Shown: in pieces, positions 16,721-24,695 of the stretch | How positions within the stretch are numbered: the first letter of the stretch is position 1 | Layout of the letters: each line of letters opens with the position of its first letter | Source of the DNA: Rhodoplanes serenus | GTDB lineage: Bacteria; Pseudomonadota; Alphaproteobacteria; Rhizobiales; Xanthobacteraceae | Assembly (NCBI GenBank): GCA_009720755.1 | Contig: WNKV01000002.1 | Location: 186,001 to 250,000 of the forward strand | Length of the DNA stretch: 64,000 nucleotides | Direction: 5' to 3' | Translations under genes and position numbers: made by a program | Notes under the pieces: model-generated | Databases searched by the model: none | Told to the model about the DNA's origin: nothing | What the model saw: the letters and a program-made list of their open reading frames with translations, nothing else

Positions 16721-17655
16721 GCCGCTCGCGCCGCCTCCGTGCCGGGCCGGTAGCCACGGCCCAGGATGGCGAGCAGGGTGCGACGGAGCCAGCGGTTGGC
16801 CGGGTCGCGGTGAAATCGCTCGTGCCACAACAGCGAGATCTCGACGCTGCCGAGCCCGAGCGGCGGCGTCTCGACGATGGCGAGGTCGAGCGCGTCGGCG
16901 AGGTACTTGGCGAGATTGGCGGGCAGCACCGCCACCATGTCGGTCCGTCGCACCACCATGGCGGCGGTGGCGAAGCTCGGCACGCTCAGGCGCAGCCGCG
17001 ATCGCGGCACGATCTCGGCGAGGCGCGCCTCGGCGTTTGCGTGCGCATGGCCGGCCTGCCGGGCCTGCACCAGCACATGGGCGGCGTCGAGGAACGTGTC
17101 GCGATCCGGCCTCGCCGCCGTGAACGGGTGGCCCCGCCGCACGATCGCGACATAGCCTTCCTCGAACAGCCTGCGGCGGCGGATGTCCTGCACGAGATCC
17201 GGGAAGGCGCCCACGGCGATGTCGGCCTCGCCGCTCTCCAGCATGGAATGGAGATGGCGGGCGTCCGGCGGTACGATGCGGATCGTCACGCCGGGCGCCT
17301 CGGTGTCGAGGCGATGCATCAGATGCGGTGCCAGGCGCTGAGCGCCGACGTCGGTGATCAGCAGGGTGAAGCTGCGCTCCGATTGCGCCGGCGCGAAGGC
17401 GGGCGGCGTCGGCGTCAGCGTAGCGCTGGCGGCCAGAATGGTGCGCACCGCGCCGGCGATCTCCAGGGCGCGGGCCGTCGGCGCCATGCCGCGGCCGGTG
17501 CGCACGAACAGAGGGTCGCCGAAATGCGCGCGCAGGCGCGCCAGGATCTTGCTGAGCTGAGGTTGCGACAGGTCGAGCTGATGAGCCGCCCGCGTCAGCG
17601 AGGTCTCGCGCAGCAGCGTCTCGAACGCCCGCAGATGCGACAGGGAGATCTCCAT
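16708..17655 (-). CDS. LysR-family transcriptional regulator
   Basis: This 315-residue protein has an N-terminal winged helix-turn-helix at about 5-63 (LRAFETLLRETSLTRAAHQL, then SQPQLSKILARLRAHFGDPL) and a periplasmic-binding-like effector domain from about 92 on. It is divergent from the reductive-dehalogenase gene with 120 bp between starts, the classical arrangement for a LysR regulator and its target, and a nested palindrome lies right at its own start (17657-17684). Known LysR proteins of catabolic operons respond to pathway intermediates; the effector here is unknown. Confidence 0.93.
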   Translation of the reverse strand: MEISLSHLRAFETLLRETSLTRAAHQLDLSQPQLSKILARLRAHFGDPLFVRTGRGMAPTARALEIAGAVRTILAASATLTPTPPAFAPAQSERSFTLLITDVGAQRLAPHLMHRLDTEAPGVTIRIVPPDARHLHSMLESGEADIAVGAFPDLVQDIRRRRLFEEGYVAIVRRGHPFTAARPDRDTFLDAAHVLVQARQAGHAHANAEARLAEIVPRSRLRLSVPSFATAAMVVRRTDMVAVLPANLAKYLADALDLAIVETPPLGLGSVEISLLWHERFHRDPANRWLRRTLLAILGRGYRPGTEAARAAQEP

Positions 17656-17656
17656 C

Positions 17657-17684
17657 TCATGTCAATGGCGCCATATCGACATGA
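17657..17684. promoter_or_regulatory. Nested palindromes between lysR and rdhA, candidate LysR operator
   Basis: An outer dyad tcatgtc (17657-17663) / gacatga (17678-17684) encloses a perfect 10-bp palindrome atggcgccat at 17665-17674. The element starts 2 bp from the lysR ATG and lies 92 bp upstream of rdhA. That position suits autorepression of lysR and activation of rdhA. No clear sigma-70 promoter was seen for rdhA. Confidence 0.5.
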
Positions 17685-17775
17685 TGACAACGGAATAGTT
17701 CGGGCGCGCTCGCTCCGCTAACGTCTTTCGTCGCTGCGATCGCCCGCAGAGGCGATGCCGGTGCGGGAGGACGTC

Positions 17776-19887
17776 ATGCGGATCTATTCCAACCGAGACC
17801 GTCCCAGTCATCTCGGACCTTATGCGCTCGAGCGGCTCGCGCGTTTAGACTCCGTCGAGCCGCGCTCGCTGCCGCTGTGCGTCGACGCTTGTGCGGCGCA
17901 TCCCGACGCCATCGGGGCGGAGATCGAGACCTACGCGGCGCTGTTCCGCCGCTTCCTCGGCGGCGCGGTCGCGCCGCGCAGCCCCGCGGTGCCGGACGAC
18001 CCGGTGCGCCGCGCCGAGAACCTCAAGGCGTCGGCCTACTTTCTCGACGCGGCGCTGGCCGGCACCTGCGTCGTTGCCGCGGCGGACCGGCTCGACCTCG
18101 GGTCCGGTGCGGGCGGCGATCCGGATCACACCCACGCGCTCGTCTTTGCGGTGCCGTTCGGGCGCGCGCCGGCGGCCGACGAGCCGGGCGGCATGTGGAT
18201 ACGCGGCACCAACGTGGCGCGGACCGACATGCGGGCCACCGAGATCGCCGTGATCCTCGCCGGCTATCTGCGCTGGATGGGTTTTCCGGCGCGCGGCCAC
18301 GTGGCCGGCGACACTCTGGTCGATCTGTCGCGACTGGCGATCCGCGCCGGCATCGCGCGGGCGGAGGGTGGCCGGCTGGTGGCACCGTTCCTGTCGCGTG
18401 GCTTCCGCATCGGCGTCGTCACCACCGGCTTCGTGGTTGCGCCGGACCGGCCGCTGGCGCCGGACGGTGATCTCGGCGAGCACGCCCCGGAGGTCTATGT
18501 CGGCATCGACGGCACCCGGCCGGGCTGGGCCGATGCCGAGGAGGAGCAGCGGCCGCTCCACATGGGACGGTATCCGATGGAGACGATCCGCCGCGTCGAC
18601 GAGCCGACCACGCTGGTGATCCGGCAGGAGATCGGGCGGGTGCCGAAGCGCGGCGACTTCTTCAAGCGGGCCGAGGCCGGCGACCTCGGCGACAAGCCGC
18701 GGCTCGAGAAGAAGCGATTTCCGATGAAGCACCCGCTGGCGCTCGGCATGCAGCCACTGATCCAGGCCATGGTGCCGCTCCAGGGTGATCGCGAGAAGCA
18801 GCAGCCGACGGGACGCGGCGGCGATCTGTCCGATCCGGAGCGCAACGCCGCGGCCATCAAGGCGCTCGGCTACTATCTCGGCGCCGACTTCGTCGGGATC
18901 TGCCGGGCCGAGCCGTGGATGTACTACGCGACCGACGATACCGACGGGCAGCCGATCGCGGCGTATCACGACTACGCCGTGGTGATGCTGATCGACCAGG
19001 GCTACGAAACCATGGACGGCGCCTCCGGCGACGACTGGATCTCGGCCTCCCAGTCGATGCGGGCCTATCTGCGCGGCGCCGAGATCGCCGGCGTGATGGC
19101 GGCGCACTGCCGGAAGATGGGCTTTTCGGCGCGCAGCCATTCCAACGCGCATTCGGAGATCATCCACAATCCGGCGATCCTGATGGCTGGGCTCGGCGAG
19201 GTGTCGCGCATCGGCGACACGCTGCTCAATCCGTTCATCGGGCCGCGCTCGAAATCGGTGGTGCTCACCACCGACCTGCCGATGACGGTCGACAAGCCGA
19301 TCGACTTCGGCCTTCAGGACTTCTGCGACCGCTGCCGCAAGTGCGCCCGCGAGTGCCCGTGCAACGCCATCACGTTTGGCCCCAAGGTGATGTTCAACGG
19401 CTACGAGATCTGGAAGGCCGACGTCGAGAAATGCACCAAGTACCGCGTCACCCAGATGAAGGGCTCGGCCTGCGGGCGCTGTATGAAGATGTGCCCGTGG
19501 AACCGCGACGACACCGTCGCGGCGCGCGAGCTCGCGGCGCTGTCGATCCGCCATCCGGAGGCCCGGCCCGCCATCATCGCCATGGACGACGTCTTGCAGA
19601 ACGGCAAGCGCAACCTGATCAAGCGATGGTGGTTCGACCTCGAGGTGGTCGACGGTATCGCCGCCGCGCCGGTCGCCGGCACCAACGAGCGTGACCTGAG
19701 CCCCGGCCGCGACGACAAGCTGACCGCGATGCAGCGGCTGGCGCTGTTCCCGCCGAAGCTCCAGCCGGCGCCCGGCACGACGCTGGCCGAGGTGGTGCCG
19801 GTCGACCGCGTCGCCGGCATGGACGAGTACCGGCGTGCCGAAACCCCGGACGCGGCGCGCCGGCGCCTGCGTGGCAGCGCGTCCTGA
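17776..19887 (+). CDS. rdhA: Soluble cobalamin-dependent reductive dehalogenase homologue (NpRdhA type)
   Basis: This 703-residue protein should remove halogen from an organic substrate using cobalamin and two Fe-S clusters. Cys517/520/523 and Cys527 form CX2CX2CX3CP; Cys553/566/569/573 form CX12CX2CX3CP. The GPRSKSVVLTTDLP segment typical of RdhA lies at about 490-503. Tyr431, Lys493 and Arg557 match the catalytic Tyr426, Lys488 and Arg552 that I recall for NpRdhA, all offset by 5. The N-terminal half (about 75-300) looks like a degenerate repeat of the cobalamin domain (about 345-510). No Tat signal, membrane anchor gene or fused reductase domain is present, so it should be cytosolic and need an external electron donor. 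The ATG at 17776 follows GGGAGGA. A methylated-quinone or queuosine-type B12/Fe-S enzyme (QueG-like) is the main alternative but is much shorter. Confidence 0.88.
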   Translation: MRIYSNRDRPSHLGPYALERLARLDSVEPRSLPLCVDACAAHPDAIGAEIETYAALFRRFLGGAVAPRSPAVPDDPVRRAENLKASAYFLDAALAGTCVVAAADRLDLGSGAGGDPDHTHALVFAVPFGRAPAADEPGGMWIRGTNVARTDMRATEIAVILAGYLRWMGFPARGHVAGDTLVDLSRLAIRAGIARAEGGRLVAPFLSRGFRIGVVTTGFVVAPDRPLAPDGDLGEHAPEVYVGIDGTRPGWADAEEEQRPLHMGRYPMETIRRVDEPTTLVIRQEIGRVPKRGDFFKRAEAGDLGDKPRLEKKRFPMKHPLALGMQPLIQAMVPLQGDREKQQPTGRGGDLSDPERNAAAIKALGYYLGADFVGICRAEPWMYYATDDTDGQPIAAYHDYAVVMLIDQGYETMDGASGDDWISASQSMRAYLRGAEIAGVMAAHCRKMGFSARSHSNAHSEIIHNPAILMAGLGEVSRIGDTLLNPFIGPRSKSVVLTTDLPMTVDKPIDFGLQDFCDRCRKCARECPCNAITFGPKVMFNGYEIWKADVEKCTKYRVTQMKGSACGRCMKMCPWNRDDTVAARELAALSIRHPEARPAIIAMDDVLQNGKRNLIKRWWFDLEVVDGIAAAPVAGTNERDLSPGRDDKLTAMQRLALFPPKLQPAPGTTLAEVVPVDRVAGMDEYRRAETPDAARRRLRGSAS

Positions 19888-19925
19888 TCCGGCCCGCCGG
19901 GCGATGTCGAGGACCCTCCGGCGCG

Positions 19926-21179
19926 TCAGCGCGTATCGACGATGTGGCGTCCGTCCGCCGGCAGCGTGCCGGGCCGCAGCAGGACGATCTCGCCGGTCAG
20001 CTTGGTGACGTCCCGCAGGGTGTCGGCGAGGGCGTCGCGCAGACCGTCGGATGGAACGGGCACCTCGGCCTCGAGCCGGATCGCATCTTGCTCGCCGCTC
20101 CGCAGCACGACGAGGCGCACCGCCCCGATGTCGGCGTGACGCCGGGCGATCTCGGCGACCTGGCTCGGGTGGACGAACATGCCCTTCACCTTGGCGCTCT
20201 GATCGGCGCGGCCGAGCCAGCCGGCGAGGCGGATGTTGGTGCGGCCGCAGTCCGATCGCCCGGGCCGCACGGCGGAGAGATCGCCGGTGGCGAAGCGGAT
20301 CATCGGATAGTCGCGCGTGAAGGTCGTCACCACCACCTCGCCGATCTCGCCGTCGGGAACCGGATCGCCGGTGCCGGGTCGGACGATCTCGACGATGCGG
20401 TCCTCGTTCACCACCAGGCCGGCCTCCGCGATCGTCTCGTAGGCGATCAGTCCGACATCGGCGGTGGCGTAGCCCTGGAGAGCCGCGACGCCGTGATCGG
20501 CGAGGGCGGCGCGCAGCGACGGCGGCAGCGCCGCCCCGGTGGTGAACGCCTTGGTGAGCGAGCCGCAGTGCCGCCCGGTTTCGGCGGCGCGATCGAGGAT
20601 GATCTTCAGGAAGTCGCCGGTGCCGAGATAGCCGACCGGCCGGTAGCGGCGGATCGCCTCGACCTGCTGGTCGGTGTTGCCCACACCTCCCGGAATCACG
20701 ACCCCGCCCAAGGCCCGCAGCCCGCTCTCGGCCAGATAGGCGCCGGGGGTGAGATGATACGAGAAGCAGTTGAGCGCCACGTCACCGGCCCGGAAGCCGG
20801 CGGCGAACAGGCCCGCCGCCATGCCCCACCAGTCGTGCCCCTGGCCTTCGGGCTCCGCCACCGGACCGGGCGACACGAACAGGCGCCGGAACGCCGTCGT
20901 CGGCACACAGGCGAAGCCGCCGAGCGGCGGATCGGCCGCCTGGAGACCGACGAGATCGGACTTGCGCAGCAGCGGCAGGGCTCGCAGCGCCTGCCGGTCC
21001 GTCACCGCCGCCGGATCGATGCCGGCGAGATGGCGCCGCCAGCCCGGCGCCTGCATCGCATGAGCGAGGAGGCCGGGCAGCCGCGCCATCAGGTCGCGCT
21101 CGCGCGCCGTCGGCTCGATGCTCTCCCGCGCGTCGTAATGCTCCGGCGCCCTGGCCAGGAGGGTTGCTGCTCCCGTCAT
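19926..21179 (-). CDS. PaaK-like (phenylacetate-CoA ligase family) protein with degenerate active site
   Basis: This 417-residue protein keeps the general PaaK layout: TRDYPMIRFATGDLSAV near 295 and GRADQSAKVKGMFVHPSQV near 335. The nucleotide-binding P-loop, normally SSGTTGxP, reads SPGPVAEPEG at 103-112, and the C-terminal catalytic lysine region reads PADGRHIVD with Arg411 in place of Lys. It may therefore not make acyl-adenylates in the normal way. It is the last gene of the ABC-transporter operon, its ATG overlapping the livF stop (ATGA), and it converges with rdhA at 38 bp. I recall similar PaaK-like genes at the end of LIV operons in other proteobacteria; their function is not known to me. 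Confidence 0.8.
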   Translation of the reverse strand: MTGAATLLARAPEHYDARESIEPTARERDLMARLPGLLAHAMQAPGWRRHLAGIDPAAVTDRQALRALPLLRKSDLVGLQAADPPLGGFACVPTTAFRRLFVSPGPVAEPEGQGHDWWGMAAGLFAAGFRAGDVALNCFSYHLTPGAYLAESGLRALGGVVIPGGVGNTDQQVEAIRRYRPVGYLGTGDFLKIILDRAAETGRHCGSLTKAFTTGAALPPSLRAALADHGVAALQGYATADVGLIAYETIAEAGLVVNEDRIVEIVRPGTGDPVPDGEIGEVVVTTFTRDYPMIRFATGDLSAVRPGRSDCGRTNIRLAGWLGRADQSAKVKGMFVHPSQVAEIARRHADIGAVRLVVLRSGEQDAIRLEAEVPVPSDGLRDALADTLRDVTKLTGEIVLLRPGTLPADGRHIVDTR

Positions 21180-22027
21180 GCCAGCCACCGCTTGCGCCGC
21201 CGATACGACTTGGCATCGCGGAAGCTCCTCCGGCCGCCATCGGCGAGGCCGAGATAGAACTCCTTGACGTCCTCGTTCTGGCGCAGGGCTTCGGCCTCGC
21301 CGTCCATCACCACCCGGCCGGTCTCCAGCACGTAGCCGTAGGTCGCGTAGCGCAGCGCCACGTTGGTGTTCTGCTCGGCGACCAGGAAGGAGACCCCCTC
21401 GCGCTCGTTCAGGGTCTTCACGATCTCGAAGATCTCCTCGACGATCTGGGGCGCCAGCCCCATCGACGGCTCGTCGAGCAGGATCATCTTGGGCTTCGAC
21501 ATCATGGCGCGGCCGATGGCGCACATCTGCTGCTCGCCGCCGGAGGCGTAGCCCGCCTGCGCGTTGCGGCGCTCGCGGAGGCGGGGGAAGTAGGCATAGA
21601 CGCGCTCCAGGTCGGCGGCGACGGCGGCCCTGCCGTCACGTCGCGTGAAGGCGCCGGCCAGCAGGTTCTCGGCGATGGTCAAGTGGCCGAAGCAGTGCCG
21701 GCCCTCCATCACCTGGATGCACCCTCGCTGCACCAGATCGCTCGGGCTCGCCGCGTCGATCCGCTCGCCGCCGAACGTGATGGTGCCCTTGGTGACCTCG
21801 CCGCGATCGTTGCGCAGCAGGTTGGAGATCGCCTTCAGGGTGGTGGTCTTGCCGGCGCCGTTGGCGCCGAGAAGGGCGACGATGCCGCCCTTGGGCACCG
21901 TCAGGGACACGCCCTTGAGCACGAGCGCGACGCGGCCGTAGACGACTTCGATGTTGCCGACCGAGAGCATCGGATCGGCGGCGGCCGGCGGTGGTTCGCC
22001 GCGGTGGAGCGGGAGAGGGACCGACAT
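21176..22027 (-). CDS. livF: ABC transporter ATP-binding protein, LivF type
   Basis: This 283-residue ATPase has Walker A GANGAGKTT at about 55-63, signature YASGGEQQM, and Walker B MILLDEPS. It is one of the two nucleotide-binding subunits of a LIV-type (branched-chain amino acid family) importer encoded by livG-H-M, a binding protein and livF. An N-terminal extension of about 20 residues and a basic C-terminus (YRRRKRWLA) are slightly unusual. A strong stem-loop separates it from the binding-protein gene upstream. The substrate is inferred from neighbours to be an aromatic or fatty acid rather than an amino acid. Confidence 0.93.
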   Translation of the reverse strand: MSVPLPLHRGEPPPAAADPMLSVGNIEVVYGRVALVLKGVSLTVPKGGIVALLGANGAGKTTTLKAISNLLRNDRGEVTKGTITFGGERIDAASPSDLVQRGCIQVMEGRHCFGHLTIAENLLAGAFTRRDGRAAVAADLERVYAYFPRLRERRNAQAGYASGGEQQMCAIGRAMMSKPKMILLDEPSMGLAPQIVEEIFEIVKTLNEREGVSFLVAEQNTNVALRYATYGYVLETGRVVMDGEAEALRQNEDVKEFYLGLADGGRRSFRDAKSYRRRKRWLA

Positions 22028-22080
22028 GGACGGGGGCTCCTGCGATCGATCGGGTATCGGTTCGGGCAGGTAGGGGCTGG

Positions 22081-22114
22081 GTTCCGGGCTCCGGCCTTCG
22101 GCCGGCCCCGGAAC
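22081..22114. promoter_or_regulatory. Strong intercistronic stem-loop between binding-protein and livF genes
   Basis: The arms gttccggg / ccccggaac and ccggcc / ggccgg make a nearly continuous GC hairpin with a 3-nt loop and a small bulge. On the transcribed minus strand it lies 57 bp after the binding-protein stop and 54 bp before livF. No T-tract follows, so it is not a standard terminator. It fits an mRNA-stabilising or processing hairpin that keeps binding-protein message more abundant than the ATPase message. Confidence 0.6.
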
Positions 22115-22170
22115 GACCGAGTTTCAGAACTCCGACGGCGAACCGGAATCCTGCTTCCCCGGAAAATGCT

Positions 22171-23490
22171 CTAAAGCTTGCCGCAGTCGACCGGCGTGAT
22201 GCCCTTGCTGCTCGCATAGGCGGCCGCTGATTCCTTGACGAGAGGATCGAGCACCGTGCCGTCGACCTCGATCCAGTCGGAGATCACGGTCCAGCGCGCG
22301 CCGTCCCATTGCTGGACGCGGCCGAAGCGTGCCCCTTCGTGGTTCTCGCAGCTCGCCTTCAGGGGCTTGATCATGGTGGCGACGCCGAGCGCTTGCAGCC
22401 GCCCGGCATCGAGGTCGAGGTTCTCCAGGCCCCAGCGGACCTGCTCGCCGGTCAACGGCTTGTTGCCGAACTTCGCCTGGGCGGTGCGGATCGCCTCGAC
22501 GCTGACCAGCGCGCTGATCAGGCCGCGGTTGTAGAGGATCTGGCCGACCTCCTGGGGCGTGGCCAGTCCCGCGCCCTTGCCGTAGACATGAGTCAGGATG
22601 TCCTGATGCACCTTGTCGCGCTCGGCGCCGTGCTGGAGCATCAGCGTCTTGTAGCTCTTGGCACGGTCGCCCGCCGGGATGACGTCGGGCTCGGCGCCCG
22701 ACCAGGCGTAGCCGAGCAGGCGGTCGCGCGGGAAGTTGACCGCCGCCGCCTCCTGGATGGCGGCCGGGTTCATGCCGCCGTATCCCCACAGCACCACATA
22801 GTCGGGCCGCATCTGCCGGATCTGCAACCATTGCGACCGCTGCTCGAGGCCCGGCGCCGTCACCGGGATGGCCGTGAAGGTGTAGCCGTGCTTGGCGGCG
22901 AGCTTCTCGAACACGGCGATCGGCTCGCGGCCGGCCGGCGCGTCGAGGTGCAGGAGCACGATCTTCTTGCCCTTCAGCTTGTCCTTGCCGCCGACCTCCC
23001 GGCCCAGATACTCGATCGCCAGCCCGGCGGCCGTCCAATGACTGCCGATCAGCGGGAAGTTCCAGCGGAACACCGAGCCGTCGCGGGTGTCGGAGCGGCC
23101 GTAGCCGACCGTGACCATCGGGATCTTGTCGACCGGCGCTTTCTCGGTGAGCGCGAAGGTGATGCCGGTGGAGACCGGATGGAACATCGCCGCGCCGGTC
23201 GGCCCCTTGCCCTTCAGGCGCTCGTAGCACTCGACGCCGCGGTCGGTGCCGTAGGCCGTCTCGCATTCCTCGAACGCGATCTTGACGCCGTTGATGCCGC
23301 CGTCGCGCAGGTTGACGAGCTGCAAGTAGTCGACGAACCCGTTGGCCCAGGGAATGCCGTTGGCGGCGTAGAGGCCGGTCCGGTAGGACAGGACCGGGAT
23401 GAACTGCTCGTTGGCCACCGCCATGGCCGATGGAGCGAGCGTGGCGAGCGCCATGGCGCCCATGGCGGCGAGCCGTGCCGGGTATCGCAT
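22171..23490 (-). CDS. ABC transporter substrate-binding protein (LIV family)
   Basis: This 439-residue periplasmic binding protein has a signal peptide at about 1-26 (MRYPARLAAMGAMALATLAPS) and the type I periplasmic-binding fold used by LIV systems. Recognisable stretches are GINGVKIAFEECETAYGTDRG near 68-88 and PDYVVLWGYGGMNPAAIQEA near 230. At over 400 mature residues it is longer than LivK (about 345) and resembles the larger binding proteins found with acyl-CoA synthetase/PaaK operons. The ATG at 23490 is preceded by GGGAGGA. It lies between livM and livF, an order that differs from E. coli liv operons. Confidence 0.92.
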   Translation of the reverse strand: MRYPARLAAMGAMALATLAPSAMAVANEQFIPVLSYRTGLYAANGIPWANGFVDYLQLVNLRDGGINGVKIAFEECETAYGTDRGVECYERLKGKGPTGAAMFHPVSTGITFALTEKAPVDKIPMVTVGYGRSDTRDGSVFRWNFPLIGSHWTAAGLAIEYLGREVGGKDKLKGKKIVLLHLDAPAGREPIAVFEKLAAKHGYTFTAIPVTAPGLEQRSQWLQIRQMRPDYVVLWGYGGMNPAAIQEAAAVNFPRDRLLGYAWSGAEPDVIPAGDRAKSYKTLMLQHGAERDKVHQDILTHVYGKGAGLATPQEVGQILYNRGLISALVSVEAIRTAQAKFGNKPLTGEQVRWGLENLDLDAGRLQALGVATMIKPLKASCENHEGARFGRVQQWDGARWTVISDWIEVDGTVLDPLVKESAAAYASSKGITPVDCGKL

Positions 23491-23594
23491 GGGTATCCTC
23501 CCTCGAAGCTCTCGATTGTTGGCCCGCGGCGCGGGCGGCGTTGTCGTCACGTCAAGGTTCATGGAGCTCGCCCGGGTGTGCCGGATCGCCGGAA

Positions 23595-24683
23595 CTAATG
23601 GGGGAACGGCCACAGGCGCAGCTTCTCCTTGGCCAGCGACCACAGGCGGGCGAGCCCGAGCGGCTCGGCGATCAGGAACACGATGATCAGCACGCCGAAC
23701 ACGGCGGTCTCCAGGTGCGAGATCGTCGAGGTCGACAGCGGGGTGCCGAGGGCGGCGGGGAGCCGGCTCAAGACGATCGGCACCAGGAGGATGAACGCGG
23801 TGCCGAGGAACGCCCCGAGGATCGACCCGAGCCCGCCGATGATGACCATGAACAGGAGGTGGAAGGAGCGGTCGATCGAAAAGGTGAGGGGCTCCCACGA
23901 GCCGAGATGCGCGAACGCCCACAGGGCGCCGGCGATGCCGATGATGAAGGACGACACCGCGAAGGCGGTCAGCTTGGCATAGACGGGGCGGATGCCGATG
24001 ATCTCGGCCGCCAGGTCCATGTCGCGGATCGCCATCCACTGGCGCCCGATGGCGCCGCGCACGAGGTTCTTCACGCCGAAGGCGAACAGCACCACGATGG
24101 TGAGAACCAGAAGATAGCGCTCGACGCTCGCATCCAGGCGAAACCCGAGCACGTCGATCGGCGGAGCCGTGACCGAGCCCGACGGCGCGTAGTTGGTGAA
24201 CCACTTCACCCGCAGGAACAGCCAGTCGAAGAAGAACTGCGCCGCCAGCGTCGCGACCGCGAGATAAAGGCCCTTGATGCGCAGGCTGGGCAGCCCGAAG
24301 GCGACGCCGACCGCCGCCGCCGCGACCCCGCCGGACAGCAACGCGACCAGGATGGGAAGCTCGGGCAGGCGCACCGCCGTGTTGTAGGCCGCATAGGCGC
24401 CGACCGCCATGAAGGCGCCGCTGCCGAGCGAGATCTGGCCGCAATAGCCGACCAGGACGTTCAGCCCCAGCGCGGCGAGCGAGAGGATCAGGAAGGGCAG
24501 CAGGATGGCGGAGAAGACATAGTCGGAATCGAACGGCGGGATGCCGAGAAACGCCATCGACGGCACCCCGACGAACGCCACCACCAGCAGGCCGGCGAGG
24601 CTCCACCGCTCCTGGGCGATCGGCAGCAGGGCCATGTCCTGCGCGTAAGTGGTCTTGTACTGGCCGGCCTCGTGATACAGCAT
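23595..24683 (-). CDS. livM: ABC transporter permease, LivM type
   Basis: This 362-residue permease has about ten membrane segments. The family signature regions are visible: LNVLVGYCGQISLGSGAFMA near 93-112, and VRGAIGRQWMAIRDMDLAAE near 208-227 with the short cytoplasmic coupling helix. It forms the transmembrane channel with LivH. It is 12 bp downstream of livH in the same operon. Confidence 0.94.
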   Translation of the reverse strand: MLYHEAGQYKTTYAQDMALLPIAQERWSLAGLLVVAFVGVPSMAFLGIPPFDSDYVFSAILLPFLILSLAALGLNVLVGYCGQISLGSGAFMAVGAYAAYNTAVRLPELPILVALLSGGVAAAAVGVAFGLPSLRIKGLYLAVATLAAQFFFDWLFLRVKWFTNYAPSGSVTAPPIDVLGFRLDASVERYLLVLTIVVLFAFGVKNLVRGAIGRQWMAIRDMDLAAEIIGIRPVYAKLTAFAVSSFIIGIAGALWAFAHLGSWEPLTFSIDRSFHLLFMVIIGGLGSILGAFLGTAFILLVPIVLSRLPAALGTPLSTSTISHLETAVFGVLIIVFLIAEPLGLARLWSLAKEKLRLWPFPH

Positions 24684-24695
24684 GACGCTCTCCGC

